Shown: positions 1 to 11,960, counted from the stretch's first letter. The stretch is 64,000 nt of DNA from Fasciolopsis buskii (GCA_008360955.1 LUCM01004162.1:94280-158279); one strand, 5' to 3'. Numbers and translations: made by a program. Notes: generated by a model from the sequence alone, not told the origin.

Positions 1-120
1 CTGTTTCATCCTTGTTCGGAATCATGGGCAGTGCATATGGACCGCGCCCGAACAAGGACGAAGGATTGTGAGTCGAACGCCTTAGCGATTACGCTACGGA
101 GCAGGCTGTGAACGGTTTGC
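1..120 (-). mobile_element. tRNA-derived SINE, copy 1 (cut by window edge)
   Basis: Read on the minus strand, this holds a tRNA-like head with an A-box-like TAGCGTAATCGCTAAGG, an anticodon-arm-like segment and a degenerate B box (GTTCGGGC). The shared body follows (TATGCACTGC, then a stretch ending GAACAAGGATGAAACAG). The body recurs in the copies at 175-395 and 34.65-34.87 kb. It lies head to head with the next copy, so the first 50 bases and positions 240-290 form an imperfect inverted repeat. The 3' end lies outside the window. The pol III ancestry is inferred from box spacing. Confidence 0.5.
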
Positions 121-174
121 TAAACTTCACCACATGATGTTGCACCTATCCGTGACTGATTTGCACGGTTACTG

Positions 175-395
175 TCCATTAGCTCACAGCGATCGACCCC
201 TACTGATAGATGACTTCTCTGCAGGCAGCCTAAGTCCCAGTTCGGGCGCGGTGGATATGCACTGCTCATGATTCCGAACAAGGATGAAACAGCTGTACAC
301 TGCTTCCATGGTTTCTTTATCCTGACTTGAACGATCATATCACATGGGGAATTAGTTCATGAAAACATTCAATCTCCTACTACTAAAATGTACCA
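175..395 (+). mobile_element. tRNA-derived SINE, copy 2
   Basis: The plus strand carries TTAGCTCACAGCG (A-box-like), then about 50 bases later CCCAGTTCGGGC (B-box-like). The shared body follows: GTGGATATGCACTGCTCATG, then CCATGGTTTCTTTATC, then a region ending near CTCCTACTACTAA. The body aligns along its length with the 34.7-kb copy, including ATATCACATGGnGAATTA and CATGAAAACATTC. There are no coding features; open frames here are incidental. Confidence 0.55.
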
Positions 396-2255
396 AGAAT
401 AGATATAAGTTTGACTGAGGAAGAGAGCGATTAGCATGACCTCGCTAAAATGATGTCTGGAGCGAAAATATAATATCACGTTAGAGACCTGAGCAACCGG
501 TTTCAATGAACGCGAGTTAGCGATACTATCAAACTAGCGGCAGATGGACTGTCTGCATTTTTCATCTTACCTATAAGGAGTCCGTGTGTCACGCACATGG
601 AATGACAAACTGCAACGATAAATCCGCGCTTGTGTTCCACTGATTTTTCTCTCATTTCATGCACAGAACACGAGTGCTGTGAAAGGAGCACGCCGCATAG
701 CCTCTAGGGCCCACGGAACTAGGAGAAAACCAACAACCATGGCCATGAAACTTAGAGCGGCCAAAAACTATGAGTTCACAAAAGGTCAGACATGATAAAG
801 AGCCGGGGAACAGCCGACGGCAAATAATGTGTGCGATGACCTCAATCGATAGAGGATCATAAGAGAGAATGTGATGCAGTCATATGGAACAACGCCGACC
901 TTTGTATTCAGAAGTCACCGAAATTCAAAGGTTGAAATTATAAACAATATTGCTTAGTGAATCAAGAAATACGCAAGCAGATACTGGATGAGCATCAACC
1001 CACGCAAGTGACAGTCTGCAGACTAGTTTCAGGAGTACTATTTGTCCTCTCCAACTGTGCATATCAGTGAGGAGAACAATAGATACCATATGTTACTGTG
1101 AGTAACTTGCACATATGGCATACTGTTCCGTGGCCCAAATGAGAATCGTGTTTTGGATGCAAACGTCTGGAGTGAAAGTTCGGTATGATGTAACAAATCT
1201 CAGTACTCAGCAGTCAGATAGTCGTGCGTACAAAATCCGCAATGGAGGCATCCGGGAATTCTGTCAAAACGACAACAACAGTGGGTACGCAAATACAGAA
1301 GCAAACGACACAAGATGACCCAAAGCACACGTAGACGTCAGTTCTGGTTTCCAGGCTAGCCGGTGTGTACGGCCAGAGGAAAACCTGCCAACAAGCTGCC
1401 GAGTTGCCGGCTGTCACATCGGTTGTCGTTAATCATGTGCGTGACCGAACACGTCTAAGTGGAGAGGAAGAATCAGAAACGTACAGGCGCACACATGCGC
1501 ATCATTCAAGCAGTTGACGTTGACAGTAGCACCACTAGTTGTCCTTGGCACCCAGACAATGGTGGAACAACAGCTAAATTAAAAAGAATTTTGTTGACCG
1601 TATATGGACCAATAAGTGGGCGGAATGTTTCAATTTAGAACAGGCTAGAATAAGTGAATAGTTAAAGTAAACCAGAGCAATAGCGGAGACCAGATAAATG
1701 ATGTAATTCGTTATGGTTATTTAGAATTTGCCAGCTGGTACAGGCGATTTCAGCATGATAGTGAGACAGGAAGACAAAGTGGGAACTCTGTTGGCAAGAG
1801 ACTCTGAACGCAAAGTCGTGCTGACCAAATCATTGTTCACTTGTATACAAATCCAGGATTTCTGTACAAGTTGATTACGGCGGGAGAAATGTCGTATTAG
1901 GGGCAGATGTCAAGTGGATATCGAGGATTTAACTACACGGAACTAATGGACGTCCGATCATGGCTCATTAGTTTTACGGTTTACGGACTACAGCTGGGGT
2001 ACGCGCAACTATTCTTTTAGAGACTATTCGATTCCATCTTCTTCCAAAGACTCATGTTGCACACTATCATTTTGCATCAGAGACAACTGAACATAATACT
2101 GACCCGCATTAACACATTCCGCCCTGCAGAACGCATTGTGCACAATTATTTTTTGGCATTTTGGACGATGGACCTCTCGATAATTAGACGTGTGCGCAAA
2201 GTGTGCATCTTTCCGACTGATATTGTTTGATGCTATAGTAAGCCTACGTGCACCT

Positions 2256-2275
2256 CACACACACACACACACACA
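2256..2275. repeat. (CA)10 microsatellite
   Basis: An uninterrupted CA dinucleotide run on the plus strand. It inflates a spurious open frame across 2190-2510, which is not called as a gene. Confidence 0.95.
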
Positions 2276-3431
2276 TCAAGTTGTGAGCCAAATAATTCTC
2301 AGTCGGCACGTCAACTTGGTTCGCAGCGTTTGGGTTCGAAGACGTCAAACCGAAATTGTCTATGTGATGAAGTTCGCAGCAAATTCAAGGCACGAAAAAA
2401 TGGAAGCCAGCTCGGTTGGGGGCCTCAACAACAGAGTGAAAGAAAAAGATCACCGGCGTGATCTGGCTGTTGTGTGCGTGTCTGTGATACATACCGCTTG
2501 TCTCACCTAAAACTAACCCACTAAAACAAGAGGACTGAAAGCATGCAAGGCGACATTAGTCGGGTGAGTGGGGAGACCTTGGACTCACGTCTGCAGAAGT
2601 CGACGTCTCCACCACAATTGTCCCCTACCGGCTGCACATGTTCAATAACCGACTCACACACTATCATGCACAGCTGAGTGTTAACAACAAAGTTTGACCT
2701 ACTATCCGGGACCGAGGTGATCAAGTGAAGGAACGAAATATCGCTTAAAAAAATGTCTATTCATTTATGAAATGTGTTATACCACTATATAGATGAATGA
2801 AATCAGTATAATTCTTCCCATCCGGCTATACAAGTTTGTGCGATCCACGTGGCGTCAAACGACGTTTACAGCGATGACGCTGGTATAGGTGAACAGGAAA
2901 AGACGGATAAGTTATTGGACATCTAGTGGACAGCATTAAACGGCCCGGAATTTCCGCCGATCAATGGTATAGTAGCACAGTGTATGTGCATGTGAACGTC
3001 TCCGTTGAAAGCGCAAAGAAGTAAATCATACATAAATGCTAAGGGATGTACACTGTCAAACTAGTCGATAGGCGATGACAAAAAAAAGAGCAGCAACGTG
3101 TGAATAAAGGGACTTCAGTATCGTCATTATCATCACAACACTACTACCTTGGCTTCATGGATGAGAGACCGAAAACATCGGATGTTGTCCAAAAACAATT
3201 AGCATCACATAGTGTAGGAGCGTGACCTGACACGGTAAAAATAATATCAGCTATGACATAATATATTCATCTTCTCGATAGTTTCTATGATCAGGAACTT
3301 TGCAGAACACAACGCATGGACTAATATGACAAGAAGCCTAGGAGTATATAGACCAGGTAAGGAAGATGTGATCTGTGAATGGACGCAAAAGCCTCGGTTA
3401 TATTCAGCGTTGCATTTCATATATATCAATT

Positions 3432-3478
3432 CATTCACACACAAACGTGCATGCGTATGCGTGTGTGTGTGCGCGCAT
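3432..3478. repeat. imperfect CA/TG microsatellite
   Basis: CA-rich sequence followed by (TG)n and CG steps (GCGTGTGTGTGTGCGCGC), an interrupted alternating purine-pyrimidine tract. Overlapping open frames on both strands here are low-complexity artefacts. Confidence 0.85.
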
Positions 3479-4917
3479 TTCTTATCCTTAGCGGCTATAA
3501 TCGAAGTGATCAGCACTTAACAGAAAAAGGAAGTTTTTCAATCCTCGAATTTCTACCTATACGGACAAACGCACGGGGATAAATGCATACAGAGCGCAAC
3601 TTGATCATGTGGATCGTGGGAACAAGTATTGGTTTTGGACATTACGTGATGCCTAATAAGTGGAAGAAGGAACCCACACGGTCGAATTAAAGCGAATGGG
3701 AAAAACAAGGTAAATGGTCGGTACGAGAAAAAAGACCAATTCATTCGGGTAAATCAGGTCGAAAAGACGGGAACGAGGTTGTGATACGACGAATATGTAA
3801 CGACATTCCATTTCCCTCACTGTCTCGCCCTACATTCAGTCTGAAGAAAATGAAGACCGGCAAAAATTCCACAAAATTCGATCGAACTGTAACGCTTCTT
3901 TATCTTCTCACCATCATGATCCTCTCCCAGATTTCCGAACACAGTGCGACACATGTAAAAATGGATAAAGTGAAAATTCACGTAATATTACTCCAGCGGC
4001 TACTTGAACAAGTCGCAACCCTGGATCGGGAGTGAATACACTAGAGTGGGAATTGGATGAACAAGGAAAGCAAAATACAAAAAATATTTTAAAGCAACAA
4101 ACGTGCATCAAACGTTATTATCATGCTCCGAAACCCTAGTAGTAACAAACAAATCGTTTGTACAGTATTTCCAACCGGTGCTTTGCATTAAGCTTATTAC
4201 AAAAGACCAAAGAGTATGCGAAAAACAAGAAGACGATCGACTGATCGGATTGGAACCAAATGCACGAACCATTGCGGGATTTTTTTTGTTTGAGATTGGC
4301 ATCTATTGCTAATGGTAATTAGGTGGTTCAAATTTGCAGAAAGACATCAAACACGAATACAAATTCAGTATACCGTAACAAGGAGTCTCGGATACTCTTG
4401 TCGCGTGAGAGACTGGCCTAGTTGGATTCACGTTCAAATTTTGCAAAGAAGCTTACGAATGACAGGAAAAACATTATCAATAACTCCTGAAAATTTAACT
4501 ATGTGAAATCTTAGTACACAGTATGAGCAAACGACTGGTTCCTAAATCGTAACATCTTTACTGTCCTGGCGATCGACAGTCCTGGATACCGAACTGCTGT
4601 TCAACTTCGGAAACACCAGGATAACCAAACAGGCACATCGTGCCACAGCGGGAAAGTACGAATCAGACTGTCCCATGATGCATTTCTTACCGTGAAGAGC
4701 AGTCATATGATGTGAAGGTCATGACTAGAACAACCCGTCATTACATTTTCCATCCTGAATGGCTATGAAACTAGACGAGGGCTGTGAAACATTTGGATCC
4801 GAGCCCTTCAATTAGCCCTACGTCATACATCCATCCACTCCACTTATAAGGTTTCTACACTTCGATTTGTTTACTAGGTTGTAGTGAGAAGTAGCAACCC
4901 CGGGATACCACAGTGTT

Positions 4918-5042
4918 AGTAAGTATATTACTATTATTATTCTTATTATCAGAAGCAGTAGCAACAGTGGTACTGGCGACAGCAGTAATACCAATATTAG
5001 TAATATTAGCAGTTCTACTGGTAGCGACAGTAGTAGTAATCA
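4918..5042. repeat. degenerate trinucleotide tract (ATT/AGY family)
   Basis: The region is built from three-base steps: ATT repeats, then AGCAGTAGCAACAGTGG-like and AGTAATATTAGCAG-like units, ending with AGTAGTAGTAATCATG. It looks like a decayed trinucleotide microsatellite. The open frames across it encode only Ala/Thr/Asn or Ser runs and are not called. Confidence 0.75.
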
Positions 5043-5559
5043 TGAGGTGTAACTGAATAGCTCCCACAATCTGCGCATTACTGTATGAAGATCAACAGAA
5101 AACTTTTGGATATGCATTAGAAACCAATGCACCAGATGGTCATTTAGTTGATTACCCATCACTACAGGATCACCATTCTTCGTTAGGAAGCTGAAGCAGC
5201 ACAGAAAAAATTTATGATCCCAAGAACCACCCGTTTCTGTAGCGAACAAGCAACACAACAAACATCAGGGTGCAAAACGCATTCCAGATGTTGAACTGTT
5301 GCTGTCCAAACTGTTTACAACTTGCTCCGAATGGAACTGGTTTAAGTACATACAGATACATATACAAACATGAATGTGCCAACTACGATGGCGAGGTGGG
5401 GAGGGAGGTTAAGAGACACCTTGTTACTAAACGTAAACATTAAGATAAATTTAAAGGCTATACACAAATCGCGTGGATAACTGGAGACTTTCTCGAAAAA
5501 GTGACTACGTTCGAACAATTTGTTTTAAACTGGCTCAGAAGACCATACCTGGGTAACTT

Positions 5560-5690
5560 AAGAAAGAAATCACATGAATCAGGACAAATAAAAAGATCAT
5601 TCATCAAAACCTTCCCGAAGTCATTAGCACAATTCAAAGTACATACAGAAAAGTGTCTGAGGCTAATGATCAATCAAGAGCATACCAACA
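5560..5690 (+). pseudogene. possible LINE RT C-terminal fragment
   Basis: A short plus-strand frame contains PKSLAQFKVHTEKCL. It resembles the extreme C-terminal motif of CR1/Jockey RT ORFs and shares LAQFKVH exactly with the LINE C-terminus at 54.63 kb (NLAQFKVHLAKLL). Upstream homology is unclear, so this may be a small fragment or chance. Confidence 0.3.
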
Positions 5691-6439
5691 TGAAAAACAT
5701 CTCACAGGCACAAGGAGATAATTCCACACACACGCATAAATACCGCGTTGAATGGTAGACGAGCAAAGCACGGGATTCGCAGATTGACACATAGAAAACG
5801 GCAATGCATAATCAGAGCTTGAGGAGCACTATGCTGCAGCGAGGGGTTATAAAGGCCCAATAATAAAAATTTAATCAGAGGGATAAATGAACAGCATGCT
5901 TTTAAAGATCCACATTTATTCAACGGCTTCAATTTTCTCATCTGGTACGTTGATCTACCCCTTTTAAGGACACTCAATATCTGGTTGGTGTCTTAATTTG
6001 CGGCTTTTTTGTTAGCCTCATATCTCCAGACCGAGATTAGTCAACGGCATGAATCTTCTCGAACGCGAAGAAGCTGAATTTGAGCATGATATGATGATAG
6101 ACCGCAGATTGGTATTACCAGAACAATTACCGAACTGATTTTCTGTTGCAATAAGTCCCACAGACCTCAAAGACGGATAGCTCTAACAGACTTTTGGGTC
6201 CCAATGGATTGTGTCCCTTCCACTACCCTTGGGCAAAAACATCATAAGGTGTATGTTTATTCCTATAGGTTAATGCTGTGCTGAAACGCGACGTCGCATA
6301 CGGTCAATGATGCTTCTCTCTCAGTGAAGTTAGTTTCTGATAACGGCATTCGCACAAATATAGTTTTGTACGATGCCTGAAACAGTATATGCGGCATAAA
6401 ACTTAAATTGTTCGTGCAACAACTACTTATCCTCCAGTA

Positions 6440-6600
6440 TGAACGTCAAACCTATCACTGGAAACCACGGAAGCACCGTACATCTGTTACCTCTGGCTTG
6501 CTGGAAATAATGAGCGAGGGATATCCGCCATGTTCCAACTACGACTTGAACCCAGTTGTGAACGACGATGAGTTGTTTAGCTATTTAGGCTGACTCTCAA
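6440..6600 (-). mobile_element. tRNA-derived SINE, copy 3 (diverged)
   Basis: On the minus strand a good B box (GGGTTCAAGTC) follows an A-box-like TAGCTAAACAAC. The body then shows clear but diverged similarity to the other copies (GGATATCCCTCGCTCAT, CGGTGCTTCCGTGGTTTC matching GTGCTTCCATGGTTTC-like sequence). It is older than the copies at 0.2 and 34.7 kb. The plus-strand open frame across it is the antisense of the repeat. Confidence 0.5.
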
Positions 6601-8649
6601 AAAGGTTTCTGAACACGAACATTGGATAATGTGAGACACCTATCCACCAGTGACATTCGCACAGCCACAGTCTTATGTTCACAGAAATCAATGTATCCAT
6701 CAGTCTTCATACAATACACTCTCTAAGAGTATAATATTGAGGCTACATAAGAGTCAATCACAGGCAGAGCCCACTTCATCTAGCGACGATGTGAAACAAG
6801 CAAAATGACCTAACGACCAAGGTGTTCGACTGACAATTCGTGCATGGTGTACATGCACTGCTGACGACTCGTAACAGGCCAGGCTAAACAGGCATACGGT
6901 GCTTTCCTATACATGGTTTTCACTGACTGGAGCTGCTTGTTCTATAGGTCGCACAATTTTATTGACCATTTTTTCGGTCCACAAAGCTCGTACAGATCTA
7001 ACAATGTAGGCGAAAAACAAGGTAAAAAATATCGCGAACGCAGATGTGTATCGAAAAGTTAAAAAAATGGGACTACTCAACTAGTTAGGTACAGATTTTC
7101 CATTCTTTGAAGACCAAAATATACCATATTACGATCTGATCTGAAAAGTAATCGATATATTTTCAAAACATCGTGAAACGTTTCAAAAAACAACGTATAA
7201 TTAGCTTTCCCACAAAATCTTGTTACACCGAAGTGACCTAGGACTGTTTCTGGTTTGGCTACAAGCGCTACTACACACATAAACAGAAAGAAGCCGCCGC
7301 TGTCCAAGGTCAGGAGGCCAAAGAAAACGAGCAAAAAATTAGGCGTGCTTACGACCGCAAAGCTGATCGTAAATATACATGTTTGTGTTGCCGAACGTGT
7401 GCGGACGAGCGATCCTTTATACATCGGGATCTTTTATGGCCTTGAGTGTGCGAAACAGAGACAGAGACAATGGTACAAGCGTTTTCGGCCTATGGAATTG
7501 TGCACTGGAATCTTTAGAGAGTGAAGGTTACTGAACATAAACCGGTCTATTTCAGCTTTAACAAAAGTGAACGATGGACATGTGGGTGCAATTCTGCTAG
7601 CTGTTCCCGATGATAATACGATCGTTTCTGTCTGATTAAAAAGCTGTCTTCTGACAAATCCAACTGTTGCACACGTTTTTTGGATTATATAAAGGAGGTT
7701 GAACCTAGAAAGTGAACACTACAAGTGCGACACAATGCAGAGTGGAAACGATTCAACTATGGTTTGTTTGTGTCTTTATTTGGCATAATATGGTCCCATT
7801 GCAAATAATTACAACAAATCACAAACCGATTCACTCACCGAATTGCCCGAACAACTTCTGGAAAAGACCCGACAGATTTATTTTCACATTTTCAGACAAA
7901 ACAACAAACCACAGGCATCAATCTTTAGAGGATAATTCATGAACTGCGGCTATTCGGCACCAAAGTCCGAACTTAACGTCGGTATACAGGATCACCATCG
8001 AGAAAACAACTTTCTGATTTGATAAAGCCGACCCACGCACACACGTTCAGTCTGACGGAATGCTGATCTGAGACACTCGGTTTACGTGTGAGGAGACCAG
8101 AAATTCGCGCGCTTCTCACACGCTTCAGTCTGAGGCTTCAACCCAGATATTACCACCTGCAGAATCCTTCCTGTAAAAACTGTGACCTATGAAGTGTTGT
8201 TCTGCTCAACAATAGGCCAGAACTAATCCGCAGACTATTCTTCAGTAGGTCCAAGTCTCCGACACAAGACTGGAGCAGAAATGCACAATGCCTGATCCGT
8301 TGTCAGGTTGGCAATAAGTGAACGGCCGTCTTACCGCCGGTTAGTCGTGAAAAAGGTGTCTGTACCCACCGAATTTATAGCCGCGGATAAGTGGCGAGAA
8401 TACTGAGGACGAGGTTGGGTTTCGCCTCTCCCAAAAAACATCCAAAAAGTCCGTTGGTGACGCGACCCGCCAACAAAAATTAAGACCACGGCTCCGTCTT
8501 TTTGAAAAACATTATATGCGAACAGAGACGTCAAAAAGATCTGCTGAAGTTTCCGATAGACATCGAACCTCTGGTGTCAATCGATCAAAAGGTATATGAA
8601 CTGGGTCATTGGCCACCGGCACCCAGCGGTTTGGAAACACCGTATTTCG
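6601..8649. other. no gene recognised
   Basis: No confident coding sequence. A plus-strand stretch around 7250-7440 reads as a Lys/Arg-rich helix ending in RRAYDRKADRKY, faintly like the C-terminal end of Ty3/gypsy integrases. The match is too short to call. The 115-residue minus-strand frame at 7077-7424 is hydrophobic and has no recognised motif. Confidence 0.4.
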
Positions 8650-9127
8650 CTATCTTCCCTTCACACTAGGTCTTTCGACGAAAGATTAGGAGTGGGAAAT
8701 ATTCTATCACGGAGTACCAAGCTTAGTAGACTTCGATGATTGGAGCGCGGCGAACACGCTTCTACAATACCCGTCCCCCGCTCTTTGAACGTCCCACGTA
8801 GTCAAAAAAACAGCATGAAGGTCAACAGATCATCGCACTCACGTGGTTGGGACCCGAAGGATTCGCGAACCAGTAGGCCGGAGACACTAAGGAACATGGC
8901 AGCGAACCGAGAAAAGCGGCAGTCGTAATGTAACACTAAGTTGAGTTAGAATGATTGAGAAAATTACGTTTGAACGGTTAATCTGAATTCCGTTTGGTTT
9001 TATTTTCTTTTCTCGCTTCTGTAAGTTCACACTCCTTGCCCGACCTCCGTAATCACTCCTCTTATTGAAACTTATAACTCTGGGAAAAGGGCGCTTTTCA
9101 GCCTGCAAAGCCGTGCTGCTTGAGGCT
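8650..9127 (+). mobile_element. RTE LINE 3' fragment, plus strand
   Basis: The plus-strand frame ending at 8928 reads RGWDPKDSRTSRPETLRNM...NRE. This matches the extreme C-terminus of the neighbouring minus-strand RTE element (RGWGPKDLSTCSLETLKDM...NRE). The 3' UTR shared by the two elements follows, including TAACTCTGGGAAAAGG and a GCTGAA(T/C)GATRATNATC tail. Only the C-terminal tail of the polyprotein plus the 3' UTR survives, a typical 5'-truncated insertion. Its tail abuts the tail of the minus-strand copy. Confidence 0.75.
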
Positions 9128-9335
9128 GAATGATAATCATCATTATCATCATCGTTCAGCGTTAAACAGCAAGGCAAGCCTCACTGACCGCTGCCTTTCC
9201 CCAGAGTTACACGTTTATATAAAAAGAGTGAATATCAAAGGGAAACAGGGAGTGGACCTACACAGGCGAGAAAAGATAAGATGCTGCTGCAGCCAACACA
9301 CGAAACACAGTCTAACTGTACAAACGCACGTGTTT

Positions 9336-10460
9336 TCAACCATTCTGATTCGATAGAAAATGACAACATGATCGCCACTGTTCACGGTTCACTGTCATAT
9401 CCTTCAGTGTCTCCAGCGAGCAAGTCGACAAGTCTTTCGGACCCCAACCACGAAGGCGTGAGACACCTACTCCACCTAACTTCGCTGTACATTTTCTCAT
9501 CCCACGTTGCCACGTCATCTGTTGGCCTCCACATGGCTTCTTCCATTCCTTAGGAGGAACACAAAGTAGAGCACGACATAGTAGACGAGTGTTCGTCATA
9601 CGCAACACCTGACCCAACCAGTGTAGTCTACTAAGTCTCATACGATGAAACAAGCGATTCTCAGAAGTGGCATCCAATGCCATATTCCTAACCTCAATAT
9701 TACTCACCCGGTCACTCCATCCAATCCTAGCCATACTACGTAAACATCGGTTATCGAAAACCTCCAACCGACGAACATCGCCCATACGCATACTCTACGT
9801 CTCGCAACCGTACAACAGAACTGAATGCACTGCAGCACAGTACACACGACCTTTCAACTTCAGTGAAATATCAGGCCGACGCCACAAGTGCTTCAGTCCA
9901 GCGTAAGCTGCACGAGCTTTGCATATACGCATACTTACCTCCAATCCCGAGCTACCAAGGTAGGTGAAACGGTCCACCGTTGTTATTTCCTCTCCATCCA
10001 GTATCAAGTTCGGCACTACTGTCGTCCAGTCCTGCAACAGTAGTTTGCACTTTGAAGGTGCAAAGCACATGCCAAACCGAGCAACCGATCTCAACAGTCT
10101 ATCTAGTGCCCGTTGTGCATGGTCCGCAGACTCGACCAGGCACACGACGTCGTCTGCGTAATCTAGGTCGCATAGCTTCCCTCCACTTCCCAGTTCCACT
10201 CCTACATCCCGAGGACCTCCGAAAGCATCTTCCATCACCTCGTCCATGACGAAGTTGAACAAGAATGGCGAGATGGGACACTCTTGTCGAACGCCACTAG
10301 TCATTTCGAATGAACGTGACAGTTCCCCGTATACCCTAACGCGACCATAGGTATACGAGTACAATGCTCGCAACCGGTTCACAAACTTCATTGGCATACC
10401 CTTCTGGTGGAGAGCACTGAGTGGTGCCTGCGTCGATGGCCATTCAGCTGCAGCAAATAT
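9336..10460 (-). pseudogene. RTE reverse transcriptase and C-terminal domain
   Basis: A minus-strand frame open from the KGMPMKFVNRL segment down to 9336, broken once. It shows the RT motif SGVRQECPISPFLFNFVMDE, the catalytic box YADD near 10,160-10,149, the FAPSKCK segment, FTYLGS, LKGRVYCAAV and LLYGCET, followed by an in-frame stop at 9797-9795. The C-terminal domain then continues in the same frame with RRLEVFDNRCLRSMARI, RLHWLGQVLRM and RGWGPKDL. The stop lies where family members have Trp (CETW), so it is probably a TGG to TAG change. Motifs upstream of the KG(M/V)P segment are missing through a deletion near 10,440. The catalytic aspartates are retained, but the protein could not be complete. 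Confidence 0.88.
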
Positions 10461-11260
10461 CGCATTATAACTAACGCATGGTCCGATTCGACGTACGTGG
10501 TCCAGTATGATCTACAGTTCTGGACAGAACCGCGCCAACGGTAGCTAACTGAGATATGGTCAATCTGACTCAAAGTACCTGTCGAGTTAGAGCGCCATGT
10601 CGCAGTGCGAAGCGAGCTGTGTCGGAAATTTGTACTAGATAGGAATAAATGATTATCTGCACAGAATTGGAGAAGTCTTTCTCCGTTGTCTGTTCACTGT
10701 ACAGGCAAGGCGCATCGCCCACCTAAACAGGACTCCGATGCACTAAGTTTGCCAACTTGTGCATAAAGTCACCTGCCACCATTACAATGTCCGATTGTAT
10801 GCTCTTCCGAACAAGGGTGACAAGTTCATCGTAAACCTCGTCTTTCACCATATCAGTGCTGCAGTCTGTTGGAGCGTATGCCGAGATAACAAATAAACCA
10901 CGCTTAACACTACTATCCTTTCGGACGCCGACTGATGCCTGCAGTCCCACGACGCACAAGCGACTGTCAACTAGGATCCATTCTGGAAGGGCCGCTTCAG
11001 CTTTCTCACTCATGACTATTCCTACACCACGTTCACCCACAACTTGAGCTTCTTTGTCTCCTGAAGTGCGAAGAAAATATCTTGACGAGACGTTTGGCGC
11101 AGTTAGCTGAATTACTCTACTCTGCTCGAATCCTGAATTCGTGTTTCACTGACACAGCAGACATCAATCGAAAGTGAGTCCACTGTCAGATCCAAACACG
11201 CCTGTTGGCCAGCCTGCATTAAAGTGCGCACATTGAAGGAACCCAGATGCAGAGGCTGAC
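10461..11260 (-). pseudogene. RTE AP-like endonuclease, frameshifted
   Basis: Three minus-strand pieces in different frames together make an exonuclease/endonuclease/phosphatase-fold domain. The first (11,240 downwards) has GSFNVRTLMQ and VCCVSETRIQD, which carries the catalytic Glu. The second (11,040-10,723) has GERGVGIVMSEKAE, DSRLCVVGL, VISAYAPTD and VVAGDF. The third (10,573 downwards) has QIDHISVSYRWRG and ESDHALV, which holds the terminal Asp-His. In the second piece the normal GDFN/GDMN reads GDFM. It breaks off near 10,460 and the sequence jumps directly to mid-RT. Confidence 0.85.
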
Positions 11261-11450
11261 GAGGCTTGAGAAAATGTGAGCTAACAGACTGAAAACCACC
11301 TACTACACTACTTGACAATAAGCCGTTTCGAGTATCAGGCGTGTTATCAATGGAGATACTATGGGTAGGCAGAAGGGGCAAACAGATTGGGTCGGAGACA
11401 GAAGAGACAGGTTGAATAAAAGAGAGAGAAATACTCGTGAGCAGTAGCAT

Positions 11451-11960
11451 ACTTCATCACCCAACCCCACCCGCCGATGCAATGGGCACCGCAGTCTCTA
11501 ATTAGCCTGTGCGACGACCGATGACAGTTATTGGAGATTTATCTTGTTAGGCGTGATAAGCTCATCTGCGGAATAATGGGATCGGTTCGTACTGGCTAGG
11601 GAGTCTAGGCCGCTAAAGCAGAAGAACGATTAGGTCTCCACCAAATCCTTTGGTCTCTGACAAGGAACCTGACGCAAGCAGCGGGGTTGACAGCTGAGTG
11701 TGGGCGCCCATCTCACTTGCGATCAAGTATTTTTCCACTCGTTTTTCCGACTGAGCTGCTAACTCAGATCAACCCCGACTTGGAGGACCAGGAGACTACT
11801 TCGTCAGGCCTCTGCCCATTGACCTTCCAGGCATGATTGGATCTTCGGCTTGAGATAAGCCATCCTGTATAGCTCGTTGGATCATGGAGGCACGCAAGCC
11901 GTCACACCACGTCAAGGCGTAGTCTCGTATTGATAATGATGATTCGAACAAGAAATTCGA
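11451..11960 (-). other. 5' untranslated region of the RTE copy
   Basis: Non-coding, but homologous to 27,001-27,420, which flanks the second RTE copy at the same position. Shared landmarks on the plus strand are CCGATGCAATGGGCA, CGACTGAGCTGCTAACTCA and GACCTTCCAGGCATGATTGG. Two independent copies sharing this segment is the main evidence that it belongs to the element. It may carry an internal promoter, but none is demonstrable. Confidence 0.6.

Larger units (their letters stand above)
396..5500. other. no gene recognised
   Basis: There are only short, unrelated open frames on both strands, with no recognisable domain, tRNA or transposon protein. It contains the CA/TG microsatellites and the trinucleotide tract listed separately. 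A TATCGTCATTATCATCAC stretch near 3120 resembles RTE LINE tails, but no LINE coding sequence was found beside it. Confidence 0.5.
9127..11960 (-). mobile_element. RTE-type non-LTR retrotransposon, best-preserved copy
   Basis: This is a minus-strand element with, in order, a 5' region (about 11,960-11,450), an AP-like endonuclease (about 11,250-10,470), a reverse transcriptase (about 10,440-9,800), the RTE C-terminal domain (9,791-9,336), a 3' UTR and a GATGATGATAATGATG tail at about 9,150-9,130. RTE elements end in short tandem repeats of this kind. The 5' limit is set by homology to the copy at 27.0-27.4 kb. The EN-RT linker and N-terminal RT motifs are deleted, and the endonuclease has frameshifts, so the element is non-autonomous. 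Gene models in such regions are often misnamed as craniofacial development protein 2. Confidence 0.9.

Noticed and set aside
2190..2510. 106-residue plus-strand frame
   Set aside because: Its openness depends on a (CA)n run; no domain, splice context or homology.
7077..7524. Possible Ty3/gypsy integrase tail (RRAYDRKADRKY) and a 115-residue minus frame
   Set aside because: The similarity covers about a dozen residues of a Lys/Arg-rich helix with no accompanying integrase or RT motif, and the minus frame has no domain signal.
9980..10249. Plus-strand open frames over 9.96-10.25 kb
   Set aside because: Antisense shadows of the minus-strand RTE reverse transcriptase.
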